A stretch of DNA of 64,000 bases from Pseudonocardia endophytica (lineage in GTDB: Bacteria; Actinomycetota; Actinomycetes; Mycobacteriales; Pseudonocardiaceae). The notes under the pieces were generated by a model. It was not told the origin of the DNA. It worked only from the letters and a program-made list of their open reading frames with translations, and ran no database searches. The DNA lies in the NCBI RefSeq assembly GCF_004339565.1, contig NZ_SMFZ01000001.1:3224001-3288000 (forward strand), in the 5' to 3' direction. The translations under genes were made by a program, and so were the position numbers. Of the stretch, positions 54,932 to 63,591 are shown one piece after another (position 1 is the first letter of the stretch; each line of letters begins with the position of its first letter).

Positions 54932-55018
54932 ACGGACAGTGTAACCACGCGTCGGCGTCCGGTCGCGGACCGAGGGGCCGGTCCGGATCGCACGGATCCG
55001 GCAGGTAGCCTTGTCGAC

Positions 55019-55103
55019 GGAGGATTCGCCTAGTGGCCTAGGGCGCACGCTTGGAAAGCGTGTTGGGGGCAACCCCTCACGGGTTCAAATCCCGTATCCT
55101 CCG
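55019..55103 (+). tRNA. tRNA-Ser(GGA)
   Basis: The 85-nt class II tRNA has acceptor GGAGGAT/ATCCTCC, anticodon loop TTGGAAA (anticodon GGA) in stem ACGCT/AGCGT, a long variable arm TTGGGGGCAACCCC and T arm GGGTTCAAATCCC. No CCA is encoded. Integrase debris follows, so it was once an attachment site. Confidence 0.95.
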
Positions 55104-55117
55104 CCGCTGTACGCAGC

Positions 55118-55158
55118 ACGAACGCCGCGCCAGTCCCCTCGGGGTCGGCGCGGCGTTG
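55118..55158. terminator. Hairpin after tRNA-Ser(GGA)
   Basis: Arms AACGCCGCGCC and GGCGCGGCGTT form a strong stem followed by GTCGTTC; it probably ends tRNA-Ser transcription and the convergent integrase remnant. Confidence 0.75.
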
Positions 55159-55180
55159 TCGTTCAGTCTCAGTTCCAGTC

Positions 55181-55700
55181 TCATTTGCCGTCCGGCGAGC
55201 CCCAGATCAGGCCGCCCACGCGCTGGGCAACGTCGTTGCGTACGACGCCGGTGATGTGCTGGTACTGCGCAGCCATCGCCGTCGTCGACCAGCCCATCAG
55301 ACCCATGACGGCGCGCTCCGGGACGCCGAGGATCAGGAGCACGGTGGCGGCCGTGTGCCGGGCGTCGTGCAGTCGGCCGTCCCGGACCTTGGCGTCGGCC
55401 AGCAGGCGCTTCCAGTAGTGGTAGTCCGTGTTCGGGTTGACCGGCTCGCCGGTCTCGGTGGTGAACACGTAGCCCGAGTCCCGCCAGAGGTGCCCCGCCG
55501 TCTCCCGCTCCCGGTCCTGCTCTTCCCGGTGGGACTTCAACAGCTCGACCAGTTCGTTCGGGAGCCCGACCGCACGACGGCCCGCGCGGGACTTCGCGTC
55601 ATCGGTCTCGGGACGGTCCGCGATGCGCTGCGGGCAGTAGCCGGCCTTCTTGCCGCACGAGCCACCGCACCCGTGCCGGTACTTCGGCCGCACCCTGGCC
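55181..55700 (-). pseudogene. Truncated tyrosine integrase (C-terminal domain)
   Basis: Only the catalytic C-terminal part of about 170 residues remains: GRRAVGLPNELVELLKSHRE, YVFTTETGEPVNPNTDYHYW, the HxxR box RLHDARHTAATVLLILGVPE and the Tyr segment AAQYQHITG; it ends in GGLIWGSPDGK. The N-terminal arm and core-binding domains are absent, and the frame runs into an IS110 fragment at about 55700. It lies just behind tRNA-Ser in the convergent orientation normal for tRNA-targeting integrases, so it marks a decayed element. Confidence 0.8.
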
Positions 55701-55734
55701 CGCCGGCCCGAACAACCGCTCCGACCAGGCACGA

Positions 55735-56018
55735 TGCCTTCGCATCGAGGAGATACCGCCCTGCGCTCTGGACAGGACGTCGGTGCGGCGGCGGGCCAGG
55801 CAGATCAGGGCGGCGTCGTGGCGTTTGCCGGCGGCGCGTTTGCGGTCGTAGTAGGCGCCGCAGGCGGGGTCGGCCAGGGCGGCGATTGCGGACAGGAACA
55901 GCGCGGTGAGGCCGTCGAGCCGACGACTACCCTTGCGGTCCCGGAAGGCGAGGGTGCGCCCGTCGAGCACCGATACGCTCCCCGCCGGGTCGCCACGCGG
56001 AGAGACATCGACGCACAC
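55735..56018 (-). pseudogene. IS110-family transposase C-terminal fragment
   Basis: The peptide GSRRLDGLTALFLSAIAALA, then DPACGAYYDRKRAAGKRHDA and ALICLARRRTDVLSRA, matches the conserved C-terminal (transposase_20 and following) end of IS110/IS116/IS902 transposases. The DEDD N-terminal domain is missing, so it is a remnant. It joins the integrase fragment on the same strand, and its insertion or deletion probably removed the integrase N terminus. Confidence 0.7.
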
Positions 56019-56022
56019 TCGG

Positions 56023-56757
56023 TCAGTTCTCGGTCTTCTTCAACGAGATCTCCAGGCCACCCTGCCCCGGGACGGTGACTGACCGGAAAGGTCCCTTCGG
56101 GTCGCGTACGTAGGCCAGGTAGTCGGCGTACTGGCGGCGGCCGCTGACCACGTTGTCGCACACCACCAGAGCCCCGGCCCGTAGCTTCGGTGTCACGAGC
56201 TTCAACGCCGGTAGGGCCATGGGGATCCAGACGTCGACCAGCATGAAGTCGACCGGGCGGTCGAGATCGATCAGCGTCTCGCGCAGGTCCCCTTCGCGCA
56301 CATCGACCCAGTCGTCGAGCCCGGCTCGTTGCAGGTTGGCCCGCGCGGCGGCGACCTTGCCCGGTTCGTGCTCGGTCCCCACGACGAGGCCAGCACCGAG
56401 CTGCTCGCCGTCCGCGCTTTCGGTTACGGCGTCGCGCACTGCCGAGGCCAGGTAGATGGTGGACAACCCGTAGGAGGTGCCTGCCTCCACCACGCGCCGA
56501 GCGCCGATCGACCGGCACAGCAAGTAGCACAGGGCCGCCTTCTGGGGCTCCAGCGCGACCAGCTTGTCGGCCAGCCAAGCCTTGCCCTCCGGAGACTGGG
56601 TCGTGTCCCAGCCACCCGTGCGCAGCCTCGTCCTCACCGCCCGCAACAGCATCGGCACCGCAGCAGGCAACATCTGCCCTCGGCTACGCCGATACAGCTC
56701 GTCGACGACAAGTCGCGCCTTGTCGTCCAACACCGACCCAGCCGTCTTCCCCGTCAC
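56023..56757 (-). CDS. Class I SAM-dependent (O-)methyltransferase
   Basis: The 244-residue protein has RRVVEAGTSYGLSTIYLASA (SAM-binding, O-methyltransferase type), LVVGTEHEPGKVAAARANLQ, DDWVDVREGDLRETLIDLD, VDFMLVDVW and ALVVCDNVVSGRRQYADYLA. The pattern resembles the catechol/caffeoyl O-methyltransferase 3 family. The GTG at 56757 has GGAGG 7 bases upstream. It is isolated among mobile-element remnants, so it may be a cargo gene of the vanished element; the substrate is unknown. Confidence 0.82.
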   Translation of the reverse strand: MTGKTAGSVLDDKARLVVDELYRRSRGQMLPAAVPMLLRAVRTRLRTGGWDTTQSPEGKAWLADKLVALEPQKAALCYLLCRSIGARRVVEAGTSYGLSTIYLASAVRDAVTESADGEQLGAGLVVGTEHEPGKVAAARANLQRAGLDDWVDVREGDLRETLIDLDRPVDFMLVDVWIPMALPALKLVTPKLRAGALVVCDNVVSGRRQYADYLAYVRDPKGPFRSVTVPGQGGLEISLKKTEN

Positions 56758-57292
56758 CGACGATCCTCCATCTCCCAACCCCTACTGAGGCTACCCTTAC
56801 TATCGGCATTCCACGACGCGCCTCCCAGCTCTGCCCCGGGATTCCGATGCTCTGGGCTCTGCCCACACCCGACATCGCTCGGAGGCCAAGGAGGGGCTGG
56901 CCTCCTCACGGCGCGCCGAGACGGCTACCGGAACCCGCGCCGCGAGGAGACCAGCACGAGGGCACCCGTGACGTGGAAGAACCACCCCGAGTGGATCGCT
57001 ACGGAGTCTCAGTTCCGGTCTCATCTGCCGTCCGACGAGCCCCAGATCGGGCCGCCCCACGCTGGGCGACGTCACCGCGTACGACGCCGAGGATCAGGAG
57101 CACCGTCGCTGCTGTGTGCCGGCATCGCGCAGCGACCGCCCCGGACCTCACAGGTGATGGCGCGCAGCAACAGGACAGGAGGCCCATCGCCCCGCAGCGC
57201 CCGTGGATCGAGCCGTCGGTCATGTCGAGGTCGACCTCGGTGAGCCCGTCGGACATCGACGTCGTGACACCCTGCCGGCGGAGGTGACGCGA
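56758..57292. other. Remnant-filled intergenic region
   Basis: No intact gene is seen in these 535 bases. Positions 57001-57150 duplicate the integrase 3' end. The rest (56800-57000 and 57150-57290) shows no recognisable product; the last part carries GGCGGAGG, the ribosome-binding site of the next gene. Confidence 0.6.
57001..57150 (-). pseudogene. Second integrase 3'-end fragment
   Basis: GTCTCAGTTCCGGTCTCATC and the following bases match 55161-55387 (the stop and last codons of the truncated integrase, ending SPDGK-like). A 78-bp deletion has occurred between two GACGCCG words (55244 and 55322 in the other copy). No reading frame of useful length remains. Confidence 0.75.
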
Positions 57293-57889
57293 GTGCTCGA
57301 CCCGCACTGGGTGTTCGTCGCCGCCGCGCTCGGCCTGATCGGCAGCGTCCGCTACGCGGTCGCGACGCTCGTGGGCTCCGCACGGCCGAACCTCGTGACG
57401 TTCTCGCTCTGGGCCGCGGCACCGCTGATCGGGTTCTTCGCCCAGCTCGACGCCGGCGTCGGGCTACCGGCCGTCCAGACGCTCGTGGCCGGGGTCGGGC
57501 CGTCGTTCGTCGTCGTGTCCGGAATGGTCAGCAGGCACGGACGGGCCCGGATCGGAGTCTTCGACGTGGCGTGCGCGGCTGTCGCGGTGCTGGCCCTCGG
57601 TGTGTGGCTGGGGCTCGGGCAGGCGCCGCTCGCCGTGTTCGTCGCGGTCGCCGCCGACGCGATCGCCGCGCTCCCGACGATCCGCAAGGCGTGGCGGGAC
57701 CCGGGCTCGGAGAACGTGCTGTTCTACGTCCTCATCGGAGCCGGTGCGACGGTCACCCTCCTGACGATCACCACATGGGAGCCGTCGACCTGGGCGTTCG
57801 CGCTCTACATCCTCGTCCTGTGTGTACTGATCATCGTCCTGGTCGTGACGCGCCGGTACGCGCGACGGCCCCGTGACCGGCGACACTGA
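57293..57889 (+). CDS. Six- or seven-helix membrane protein
   Basis: The 198-residue protein is almost entirely hydrophobic, with helices around 6-25, 35-52, 58-78, 86-105, 110-128 and 150-190, and a basic tail (RRYARRPRDRRH). The pattern (NLVTFSLWAAAPLIGFFAQL, VAVAADAIAALPTIRKAWRD, SENVLFYVLIGAGATVTLL) is like PQ-loop or small hypothetical membrane families, but I cannot name it safely. The GTG at 57293 has GGAGG 8 bases upstream. Confidence 0.7.
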   Translation: MLDPHWVFVAAALGLIGSVRYAVATLVGSARPNLVTFSLWAAAPLIGFFAQLDAGVGLPAVQTLVAGVGPSFVVVSGMVSRHGRARIGVFDVACAAVAVLALGVWLGLGQAPLAVFVAVAADAIAALPTIRKAWRDPGSENVLFYVLIGAGATVTLLTITTWEPSTWAFALYILVLCVLIIVLVVTRRYARRPRDRRH

Positions 57890-58028
57890 GGACACGGCCG
57901 GACCGCGGCCGCCCGAACAGCTCGACGGCGACGGCATCACGGTGCGCGTACTCCGCGGGTCCGACCGATCGCTCGAGCAGGAGCTGTCGGGGGACCCGGA
58001 CAGTCCTGGCCCGGTCGCTTCCGTCCGA

Positions 58029-59036
58029 TCAGGACGCGTAGTCCGGCAGCTCCGGCTCCGCGGTCACCCGCGGGTAGGTGGCGAGCTGGTCGGCGACCGT
58101 GACGCCGAGCTGCGCGAAGTCGGTCGGGAACGTCAGCGGGTCCACTCCGGGCGCCAGCAGCTGCCCGCACACCGCGCGGTCGATCCGGGACGGGTCGGCG
58201 GGCCCGTCGTGGTCCAGCGCGTCGATCACCAGCGCGTACGCGACGGGGTCGCTCGTGCCGGTCGTGATGTGGTCGGCGGGATGGGCCGGGCAGATCGACT
58301 GCAGTGACACGTTCGCGACGTTGTCCCCGCCGTCGCGCAGCGGCGAGCTGGGCGGCGGGGCCGCGTCCGGCAGCACGGGGGGCTGCGGGAGGTTCGGGAA
58401 GACCACCTCGTCGAGCTCGGTGTAGGCCACCGTGTAGTCGACGGCGTCGTAGGTCTCGCCGCCGTCGTTCAGAGCCGCGACGAACTGCGAGTCCGCGGCC
58501 TGCTGGGCGATCGCCGGTGCGCAGCCGGGCAGGCAGACCGGGTCCGCGACGAGCGTCCCGTGGTTCGACGGTGCCAGCCCGATCACGTCGTCCACGTCCG
58601 GACGCGTGCCCGGCCAGAACTTCAGTGCCCAGCGGGTGATCATCCCGCCCTGGCTGTGCCCGACGACGTCGATCGGCCTCCCGGCGTCCTCGGACATCGT
58701 GCGGATCGCGTTCACGACGTACTCGGCGGCCGTCGGGATGTCGCCCATCCCGTGCCCGGGGAGGTTCACGGTGCAGAACGGCCGGTGCTGGGCGTCGAAC
58801 GCACGCGCGTAGTTCCAGGAGAACTCCTGTGGGTCGAGCGTGGTGCCCGGGATCAGCAGGACCGGTGCGTGCGGGGAGCCGGCCAGGTCGCCGTGGCAGC
58901 TCAGGCTCTGCGCCAGATCCTGCTCGGGTACCTGCAGCTCCGGGCCCTCGTCGGAGGCCCACGCCGTCGCCATCGAGCCGCCGAGCCCGAGCGCCACCGC
59001 CACGGTGAGCGCCGCCATCCGTGACACGGTGCGCAT
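58029..59036 (-). CDS. Secreted triacylglycerol lipase-like alpha/beta hydrolase
   Basis: The 335-residue protein has a signal peptide (MAALTVAVALGLGGSMATAW, cleaved near ASD) and an alpha/beta-hydrolase fold. The nucleophile elbow is VVGHSQGGMITRW, with HAPVLLIPGTTLDPQEFSWN as the oxyanion region. Paired cysteines (LSCHGDL, PVCLPGC, SICPAH) suggest disulfides outside the cell. It resembles lipases of the actinobacterial class 2/CalA-like group and probably cleaves esters of fatty acids. Confidence 0.85.
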   Translation of the reverse strand: MRTVSRMAALTVAVALGLGGSMATAWASDEGPELQVPEQDLAQSLSCHGDLAGSPHAPVLLIPGTTLDPQEFSWNYARAFDAQHRPFCTVNLPGHGMGDIPTAAEYVVNAIRTMSEDAGRPIDVVGHSQGGMITRWALKFWPGTRPDVDDVIGLAPSNHGTLVADPVCLPGCAPAIAQQAADSQFVAALNDGGETYDAVDYTVAYTELDEVVFPNLPQPPVLPDAAPPPSSPLRDGGDNVANVSLQSICPAHPADHITTGTSDPVAYALVIDALDHDGPADPSRIDRAVCGQLLAPGVDPLTFPTDFAQLGVTVADQLATYPRVTAEPELPDYAS

Positions 59037-59362
59037 CCGTCCCCCCTCCGTCGCCGGCTTCCTCGTGATCAACGAGCCGGGCGCCGGACCGGATACGACG
59101 ATCGGCCCGCGGCCATGATCCGCAGAAAGCGCGCCTGTCCGGAGTGCGCGCGCGCCCGGACACGCGCTTTCTCCGGAACAGCGCGCGTTGTCCGCGCAGG
59201 CGCGCGTCCGTGACCGCTCGCGGATGGTCGCGGTGGGCTCGGCCACCACTGCTTCACCGGCTTCCCGGCATCGTCCACACTGGAGACGGACCGCCCACCG
59301 GCGGACCCCCGGACGAGACGCGCCGTACCCGGAACGCCAAGACGACGCACCGGAGGTGCGCC
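59037..59362. other. Intergenic region with hairpins
   Basis: A strong inverted repeat at 59124-59172 (AGAAAGCGCG...CGCGCTTTCT, with inner TGTCCGG/CCGGACA) belongs to the same GC-rich intergenic repeat family as 16986 and 18278. Near the right end, CGCACC-GGA-GGTGCG (59346-59360) can hide the ribosome-binding site of the SMR gene. No gene is seen. Confidence 0.55.
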
Positions 59363-59677
59363 GTGGCATGGATCTGTCTCGTCGTCAGTGGACTGTTCGA
59401 GACCGTGTGGGCCGCAGCCCTGTCGCAGAGCAGGGGCTTCGGCAGGCTCGTCCCGTCGGTCGTGTTCCTCGTCGCGCTGGTGCTCAGCATGGGTGGGCTC
59501 GCGTTCGCCCTGCGCGAGCTGCCGGTCGGGACCGCGTACGCCGTCTGGGTCGGCATCGGAGCGGTCGGTACCGCCGTGTACGGGATGGTCGCGCTCGGCG
59601 AGGCCGCGTCCGTCGGGCGGCTGCTGTGCCTGGTCGCGATCGTCGCGGGCGTCGCAGGCCTCAAGATCCTGACCTGA
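59363..59677 (+). CDS. Small multidrug resistance (SMR) family transporter
   Basis: The 104-residue protein has four membrane helices and the SMR motifs: AWICLVVSGLFETVWAAALS with the membrane Glu of helix 1, and GTAYAVWVGIGAVGTAVYGM. The sequence is closer to the SugE/Gdx branch (WAAALSQSRGF) than to EmrE, so guanidinium-type export is likely by analogy. The GTG at 59363 follows GGAGG held in a small hairpin. Confidence 0.85.
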   Translation: MAWICLVVSGLFETVWAAALSQSRGFGRLVPSVVFLVALVLSMGGLAFALRELPVGTAYAVWVGIGAVGTAVYGMVALGEAASVGRLLCLVAIVAGVAGLKILT

Positions 59678-59685
59678 GACGCCGA

Positions 59686-59715
59686 GCGGGCCGGTCGGAG
59701 TCCCGACCGGCCCGC
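59686..59715. terminator. Bidirectional terminator
   Basis: GCGGGCCGGTCGG and CCGACCGGCCCGC form a 13-bp stem with a four-base loop between the convergent SMR and secreted-protein genes. Confidence 0.8.
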
Positions 59716-59729
59716 CGCCGGGGAGCGGT

Positions 59730-60107
59730 CTACTCGAACGGGCCGTTCTTCAGCAGCCCGCCGGTCGGACCCTCGACCAACCGCGGGTCCGGCTGCGGGA
59801 GCTTGGTCTCGGTGCCGCCGATCTCGTCCGGCCGGTTGGTCGGTGAGAACGTGTCCAGCGCGTCGAGGAAGCCGGCGTTCGCCGTGTCGGCCGTGCCGAG
59901 CACGGCCTGGACCGGCTGCAGCGCGCCCTGCGTCGACGGGTAGCCGTCACTGTTCTCACGGACGCTGTCGTAGCCGTAGCCCTGGGTGCTACCGCCCTGC
60001 GGGGCGTCGTCGCCCTCGTCCGCCGAGGCGGTCCCGGCCGCGGCGATCGGCAGGACCACGCCGGCCAGACCCAGCGAGGCCGCGAGGATGCGCTTGCGTG
60101 CGTTCAT
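59730..60107 (-). CDS. Secreted hypothetical protein
   Basis: The 125-residue protein has a signal peptide (RKRILAASLGLAGVVLPIAA, cleavage near ASA-DE) and a short mature part rich in Gly, Ser, Asn and Pro, with no membrane segment or cysteine. The family is not recognised. It lies directly downstream of the iron-sulfur subunit gene with an 11-base gap, so it is probably the third gene of the oxidoreductase transcript. Confidence 0.65.
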   Translation of the reverse strand: MNARKRILAASLGLAGVVLPIAAAGTASADEGDDAPQGGSTQGYGYDSVRENSDGYPSTQGALQPVQAVLGTADTANAGFLDALDTFSPTNRPDEIGGTETKLPQPDPRLVEGPTGGLLKNGPFE

Positions 60108-60118
60108 GTCCGTCGTCC

Positions 60119-60595
60119 TCACATGTCGTCCGCGCCGGCCTTAATGGCCTCGCGAATCCGGTTGTAGGTGCCGCACCGGCAGATGTTGCGGATCTCCTCG
60201 ATCGCCGCGTCGTCGACGTCGCGGCCCTCGGCGTTGCACTGGTTGACCTTGGCGACCGCGGCCATGATCTGGCCGGGCTGGCAGTAGCCGCACTGGGCGA
60301 CGTCGTGGTCGATCCACGCCTGCTGCATCGGGTGCAGGTCCTGGCCGGACGTCGCCGCGAGGCCCTCGATCGTGGTGATCTCGTCCTCCGGCCTGACGTC
60401 GCCGACCGGCACCGAGCAGGGGTTGAATGCCTTGCCGTTGTAGTGGCTGGTGCACGCCTTGCAGACGTTGATCCCGCACCCGTACTTCGGGCCGGTGACG
60501 CCCAGGACGTCGCGGATCACCCAGAGCAGGCGGACGTCGTCCTCGATGTCGACGGAGACCTGCTGGCCGTTCAACGTGAACGTGTGCTGTCCCAT
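60119..60595 (-). CDS. 2Fe-2S subunit of an isoquinoline 1-oxidoreductase-like enzyme
   Basis: The 158-residue protein has a plant-type ferredoxin domain with CGINVCKACTSHYNGKAFNPC and a C-terminal [2Fe-2S]-binding helical domain (CGYCQPGQIMAAVAKVNQC and CRCGTYNRIREAIKAG). It is the small electron-transfer subunit that pairs with the large molybdenum subunit encoded just upstream, with 11 bases between. The pair matches isoquinoline 1-oxidoreductase alpha and beta. Confidence 0.9.
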   Translation of the reverse strand: MGQHTFTLNGQQVSVDIEDDVRLLWVIRDVLGVTGPKYGCGINVCKACTSHYNGKAFNPCSVPVGDVRPEDEITTIEGLAATSGQDLHPMQQAWIDHDVAQCGYCQPGQIMAAVAKVNQCNAEGRDVDDAAIEEIRNICRCGTYNRIREAIKAGADDM

Positions 60596-60606
60596 GTGAG
60601 GTCTCC

Positions 60607-62982
60607 TCAGCCGTACGTGGTCTCGAGGCCGTTGGTGGGCGACGGCGGGATCGGCGGGATCGTCGGATACGGCTCGAACGGGAGCGGTTCCTTGTGGTTC
60701 AGCGGGAAGTACGTCGGCACCGTTCCGGTCGCCCTGGCGTAGGCGCAGGCGATCGCGCCGCACGTGGCGGCGATGCCGAACTCACCGGCGCCACCCGGTT
60801 CCGGCGCCTCCGAGTTCTCGACGACGACGACGTTCAGCTCGATCGGCGTGTTCCACTGCCGGGTGTAGAAGTAGTTGTCCCAGCTCGCCTCGACGAAGTG
60901 GCCGTCGTCCAGGTGCAGGCTCGACGTCAGCGTCATGGCCAGCGCGTCGTTGATCCCGCCCATCATCTGGGCCTCTAGACCACGCGGGTTGATCACCAGC
61001 CCGACGTCGACCACGTAGGTGACCTTGGTGACGCGCGGACCGGTGCGCGCCTGGCGGATCTGCCGGTTCACCGTCTCCGGACGGCAGTCCAGCTCGACGA
61101 TCGCCACCGCGACGCCCTTGTACTCGACGTGCATGCCGATGCCCTGGGCCGTCCCCGGCTCCATCGACTTGCCCCAGTCGCCTTCCTTGGCGGCCGTGTC
61201 CAGCGCGTTGCGCCAGCGGTCGAGCTTCGTGAACTCGGCACGGAACTCGTACGGGTCCTTGCCGAGCTTGTTCGCGATCTGGTCGACCATCAGCTCGCGC
61301 GCCGTCGCCGTGTCCGGCGAGTAGATGTTGCGCATCGAGGTCGTGTTGAACCGCATGTCGACCTCGTTGAGCAGGCTGGTCGACACGCCGAAGTGGTACG
61401 GCGTCACCTGGGTCGTGACGTAGATGCTCTGCGAGATCGAGAGGTTGCCGAGCGGCGCCTTCTGGGCCGCGGCCGTGATCGGCTCGGACAGGCCGGGGTT
61501 CAGCTCGGCGGACACGCTGGTGTGCCGCTGCTCGAAGCTGAGCACGGCGTCCTTGCTGACCTCGGCCCGGATCCGCGACGTGGCCAGCGGGTGCACGCGG
61601 CCGTAGCGCGCGTCGTCGGCGCGGGTCCACATCAGCTTGACCGGCTTGCCCATGGCCTGGGAGATCTGGGATGCCTCGAGGGCCGCGTCGAAGAACAGCT
61701 TGCGACCGAACGATCCGCCGCCCTCCAGCACGTGGAACGTGACGGCGTTCTGCGCCATGCCGAGCTTCTTCGCGATCTCGGCCTGCGCCGCGATCGGGCT
61801 CTTGGCGGGCGACCAGATCTCGGCCGAGCCGTCCCGCACGTCCGCGATCGCGCAGCTCGGTTCCAGCGAGGCGTTGCTGCGGAAGTAGAACGTGAACTCG
61901 CCCTCGAGCGTCTCGCCGACGCCGGACGGTACGGCCAGCGGCAGCTCGCCGCCCTTCACCTTGGCCAGCACCGAGTCGTCGTTCTCGCCCTCGACGGTGC
62001 CACCGTCCCAGTCGATGCTCAGCGCGTTGACGGCGTCGATGCACTGGCCGTAGGTCCTGGCGCGCACCGCGACCCCGAACGGCACCTCGGCGACGTCGGT
62101 CACGCCCGGCATGCCCCGGACCTCGTCGATGTTGTTCACGCCCTGCGGACCCGAGTTCAGGTTCGGGCCCCGGCAGACGACCGTCGGCAACGCGTCCGGG
62201 ATCGGCATGTCGGTCGTGAACTTCTTCTCGCCGGTGACCATGGCCCGGGCGTCCATCTTGGTCCGCGGCTTGCCGATGATCGTGAACTTCTCGCGCTCCT
62301 TGAGCACGACGTCCGCGACCTGCGTGACCGGCGCGGCGGCCTTCTCGGTCAGCTCCCCGAACGGCAGTTCCTCGCCGTTCAGCCCGGTGATCAGCCCCTG
62401 CCGGCTGGACAGGACGTTGCGGTCCTGGCGGAGCTCGGCGGCGGCGGCATCCAGCAGGCGGCCCCTGGCGAGCGCCGCGGCCACCCGGATCGGCGTGTAG
62501 GTGGAGAACGTGGTGCTCGAGCCGCCGGTCAGCTGGTTGAACACCAGTTCCGGCCGGGCGTCGGCGAGCGTGACGCGCACCTGGTCCGGGTCCAGGTCCA
62601 TCTCCTCCGCGATGATCATCGCGGTGGACGTCAGGATGCCCTGGCCGTTCTCCGATCGCGGGATCGCGAACGAGACCGTGTTGTCCTTGTTGACCTCGAC
62701 GGTGACCAGGTTCGCGGTCGGGCGAGCGGAGTCGCGGATGACGTCCAGGAGGTCGTAGAGCTCCGCAGGGAGCGGGGCCGACGGGATCGCGGCCGCCGAC
62801 GCGTTCGGCGTGCCGACCGACCCGAACACGGCCTGGCGGCCGATCTCGGCCGCGACGACGAGCGTGGGAGCGGCGACCACGTACCCGAGGAAGCGCCGCC
62901 GGCTGAGATTGGTGCGCCCGAAGCCGGCCTTCGTGCCGTCGGGGATCGGGCGCTCAGTGGTGGATGCACGGAAGGCGGGCAT
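60607..62982 (-). CDS. Molybdopterin-dependent oxidoreductase, large subunit (IorB-like), Tat-exported
   Basis: The 791-residue protein is the catalytic subunit of a xanthine-oxidase-family enzyme that hydroxylates N-heterocycles or aldehydes. It has a twin-arginine signal (LSRRRFLGYVVAAPTLVVAA, residues 27-45) and molybdopterin-binding segments (TVSFAIPRSENGQGILTSTA, VLEGGGSFGRKLFFDAALEA, GAGEFGIAATCGAIACAYAR). Glu in GGAGEFG occupies the usual catalytic position. The exported large subunit would carry the cytoplasmically folded small subunit along. No chaperone or cofactor gene is adjacent. Confidence 0.9.
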   Translation of the reverse strand: MPAFRASTTERPIPDGTKAGFGRTNLSRRRFLGYVVAAPTLVVAAEIGRQAVFGSVGTPNASAAAIPSAPLPAELYDLLDVIRDSARPTANLVTVEVNKDNTVSFAIPRSENGQGILTSTAMIIAEEMDLDPDQVRVTLADARPELVFNQLTGGSSTTFSTYTPIRVAAALARGRLLDAAAAELRQDRNVLSSRQGLITGLNGEELPFGELTEKAAAPVTQVADVVLKEREKFTIIGKPRTKMDARAMVTGEKKFTTDMPIPDALPTVVCRGPNLNSGPQGVNNIDEVRGMPGVTDVAEVPFGVAVRARTYGQCIDAVNALSIDWDGGTVEGENDDSVLAKVKGGELPLAVPSGVGETLEGEFTFYFRSNASLEPSCAIADVRDGSAEIWSPAKSPIAAQAEIAKKLGMAQNAVTFHVLEGGGSFGRKLFFDAALEASQISQAMGKPVKLMWTRADDARYGRVHPLATSRIRAEVSKDAVLSFEQRHTSVSAELNPGLSEPITAAAQKAPLGNLSISQSIYVTTQVTPYHFGVSTSLLNEVDMRFNTTSMRNIYSPDTATARELMVDQIANKLGKDPYEFRAEFTKLDRWRNALDTAAKEGDWGKSMEPGTAQGIGMHVEYKGVAVAIVELDCRPETVNRQIRQARTGPRVTKVTYVVDVGLVINPRGLEAQMMGGINDALAMTLTSSLHLDDGHFVEASWDNYFYTRQWNTPIELNVVVVENSEAPEPGGAGEFGIAATCGAIACAYARATGTVPTYFPLNHKEPLPFEPYPTIPPIPPSPTNGLETTYG

Positions 62983-63533
62983 CGTTGTCCTCTCCGAACT
63001 ACCGGGCGGCTCGTGGCGTGGGGAGCGCGAGCCGACCGGTGACTGCCGGAGCGACCCATGGCCGGGGAGCGGAGCCGTCCGGAACTGCTTGCGGGCCAAC
63101 GAGGCCCCCACCTGGGCGGATACGCGATAACCGGACAACGGGTCGTTTTTCGGAGGTGCGACGAGAACGGCAGGCGTTCGAGCTGAACAGCGCAAATGAG
63201 GGCACCCTCATCAGCTCATGCGGTCGATGTGCCGGATCGGCTCCGCAGATGCGGATCGATCACCAAGCCACTCCACTCACCCGAACGGGTGTATAGCGAT
63301 ACGGGCGGGCAGACTCGTTACGCCGCTGGGACGAACGCGCTCGCGGGACCTGGCCCGACCGGACGGGCGACCTGCGACCGACCGAGAGCGGCTCGGCCCG
63401 AACGGGAGCATCGGCACCGTCGCCCGGCGACCTCCGCACCCGAGGACGGGGCGGTCGTCGCCGTGCGGCAGAGGCCGGAGTGCGGAGAAACAGCGACGGC
63501 CGGGCCCTGTGGACCCGGCCGTTCGACCTGGCG
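62983..63533. other. Intergenic region upstream of the oxidoreductase operon
   Basis: No supported gene is seen in about 550 bases. The left part must hold the promoter of the molybdoenzyme operon. A hairpin ACGGCCGGG...CCCGGCCGT (63496-63522) at the right end is a terminator for the tRNA-Ser sequence on the minus strand. Confidence 0.5.
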
Positions 63534-63591
63534 GTGGCGGTGGGATTTGAACCCACGGAGGGCGTGAACCCTCACGCGCTTTCGAGGGGTG
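63534..63591 (-). pseudogene. tRNA-Ser(CGA) 3' half (attachment-site remnant)
   Basis: The minus strand reads CCTCGAAAGCGCGTGAGGG, then the variable arm, the T arm GTGGGTTCAAATCCCAC and acceptor strand CGCCACC. The upstream part (D arm, 5' acceptor and anticodon 5' stem) is replaced by unrelated sequence, so it is not a functional tRNA. The break at the anticodon loop is typical of an integrative-element end. Confidence 0.75.

Noticed and set aside
59280..59362. Mini-ykkC guanidine riboswitch upstream of the SMR gene
   Set aside because: ACGA words exist, but I could not place two stable hairpins with ACGR loops.
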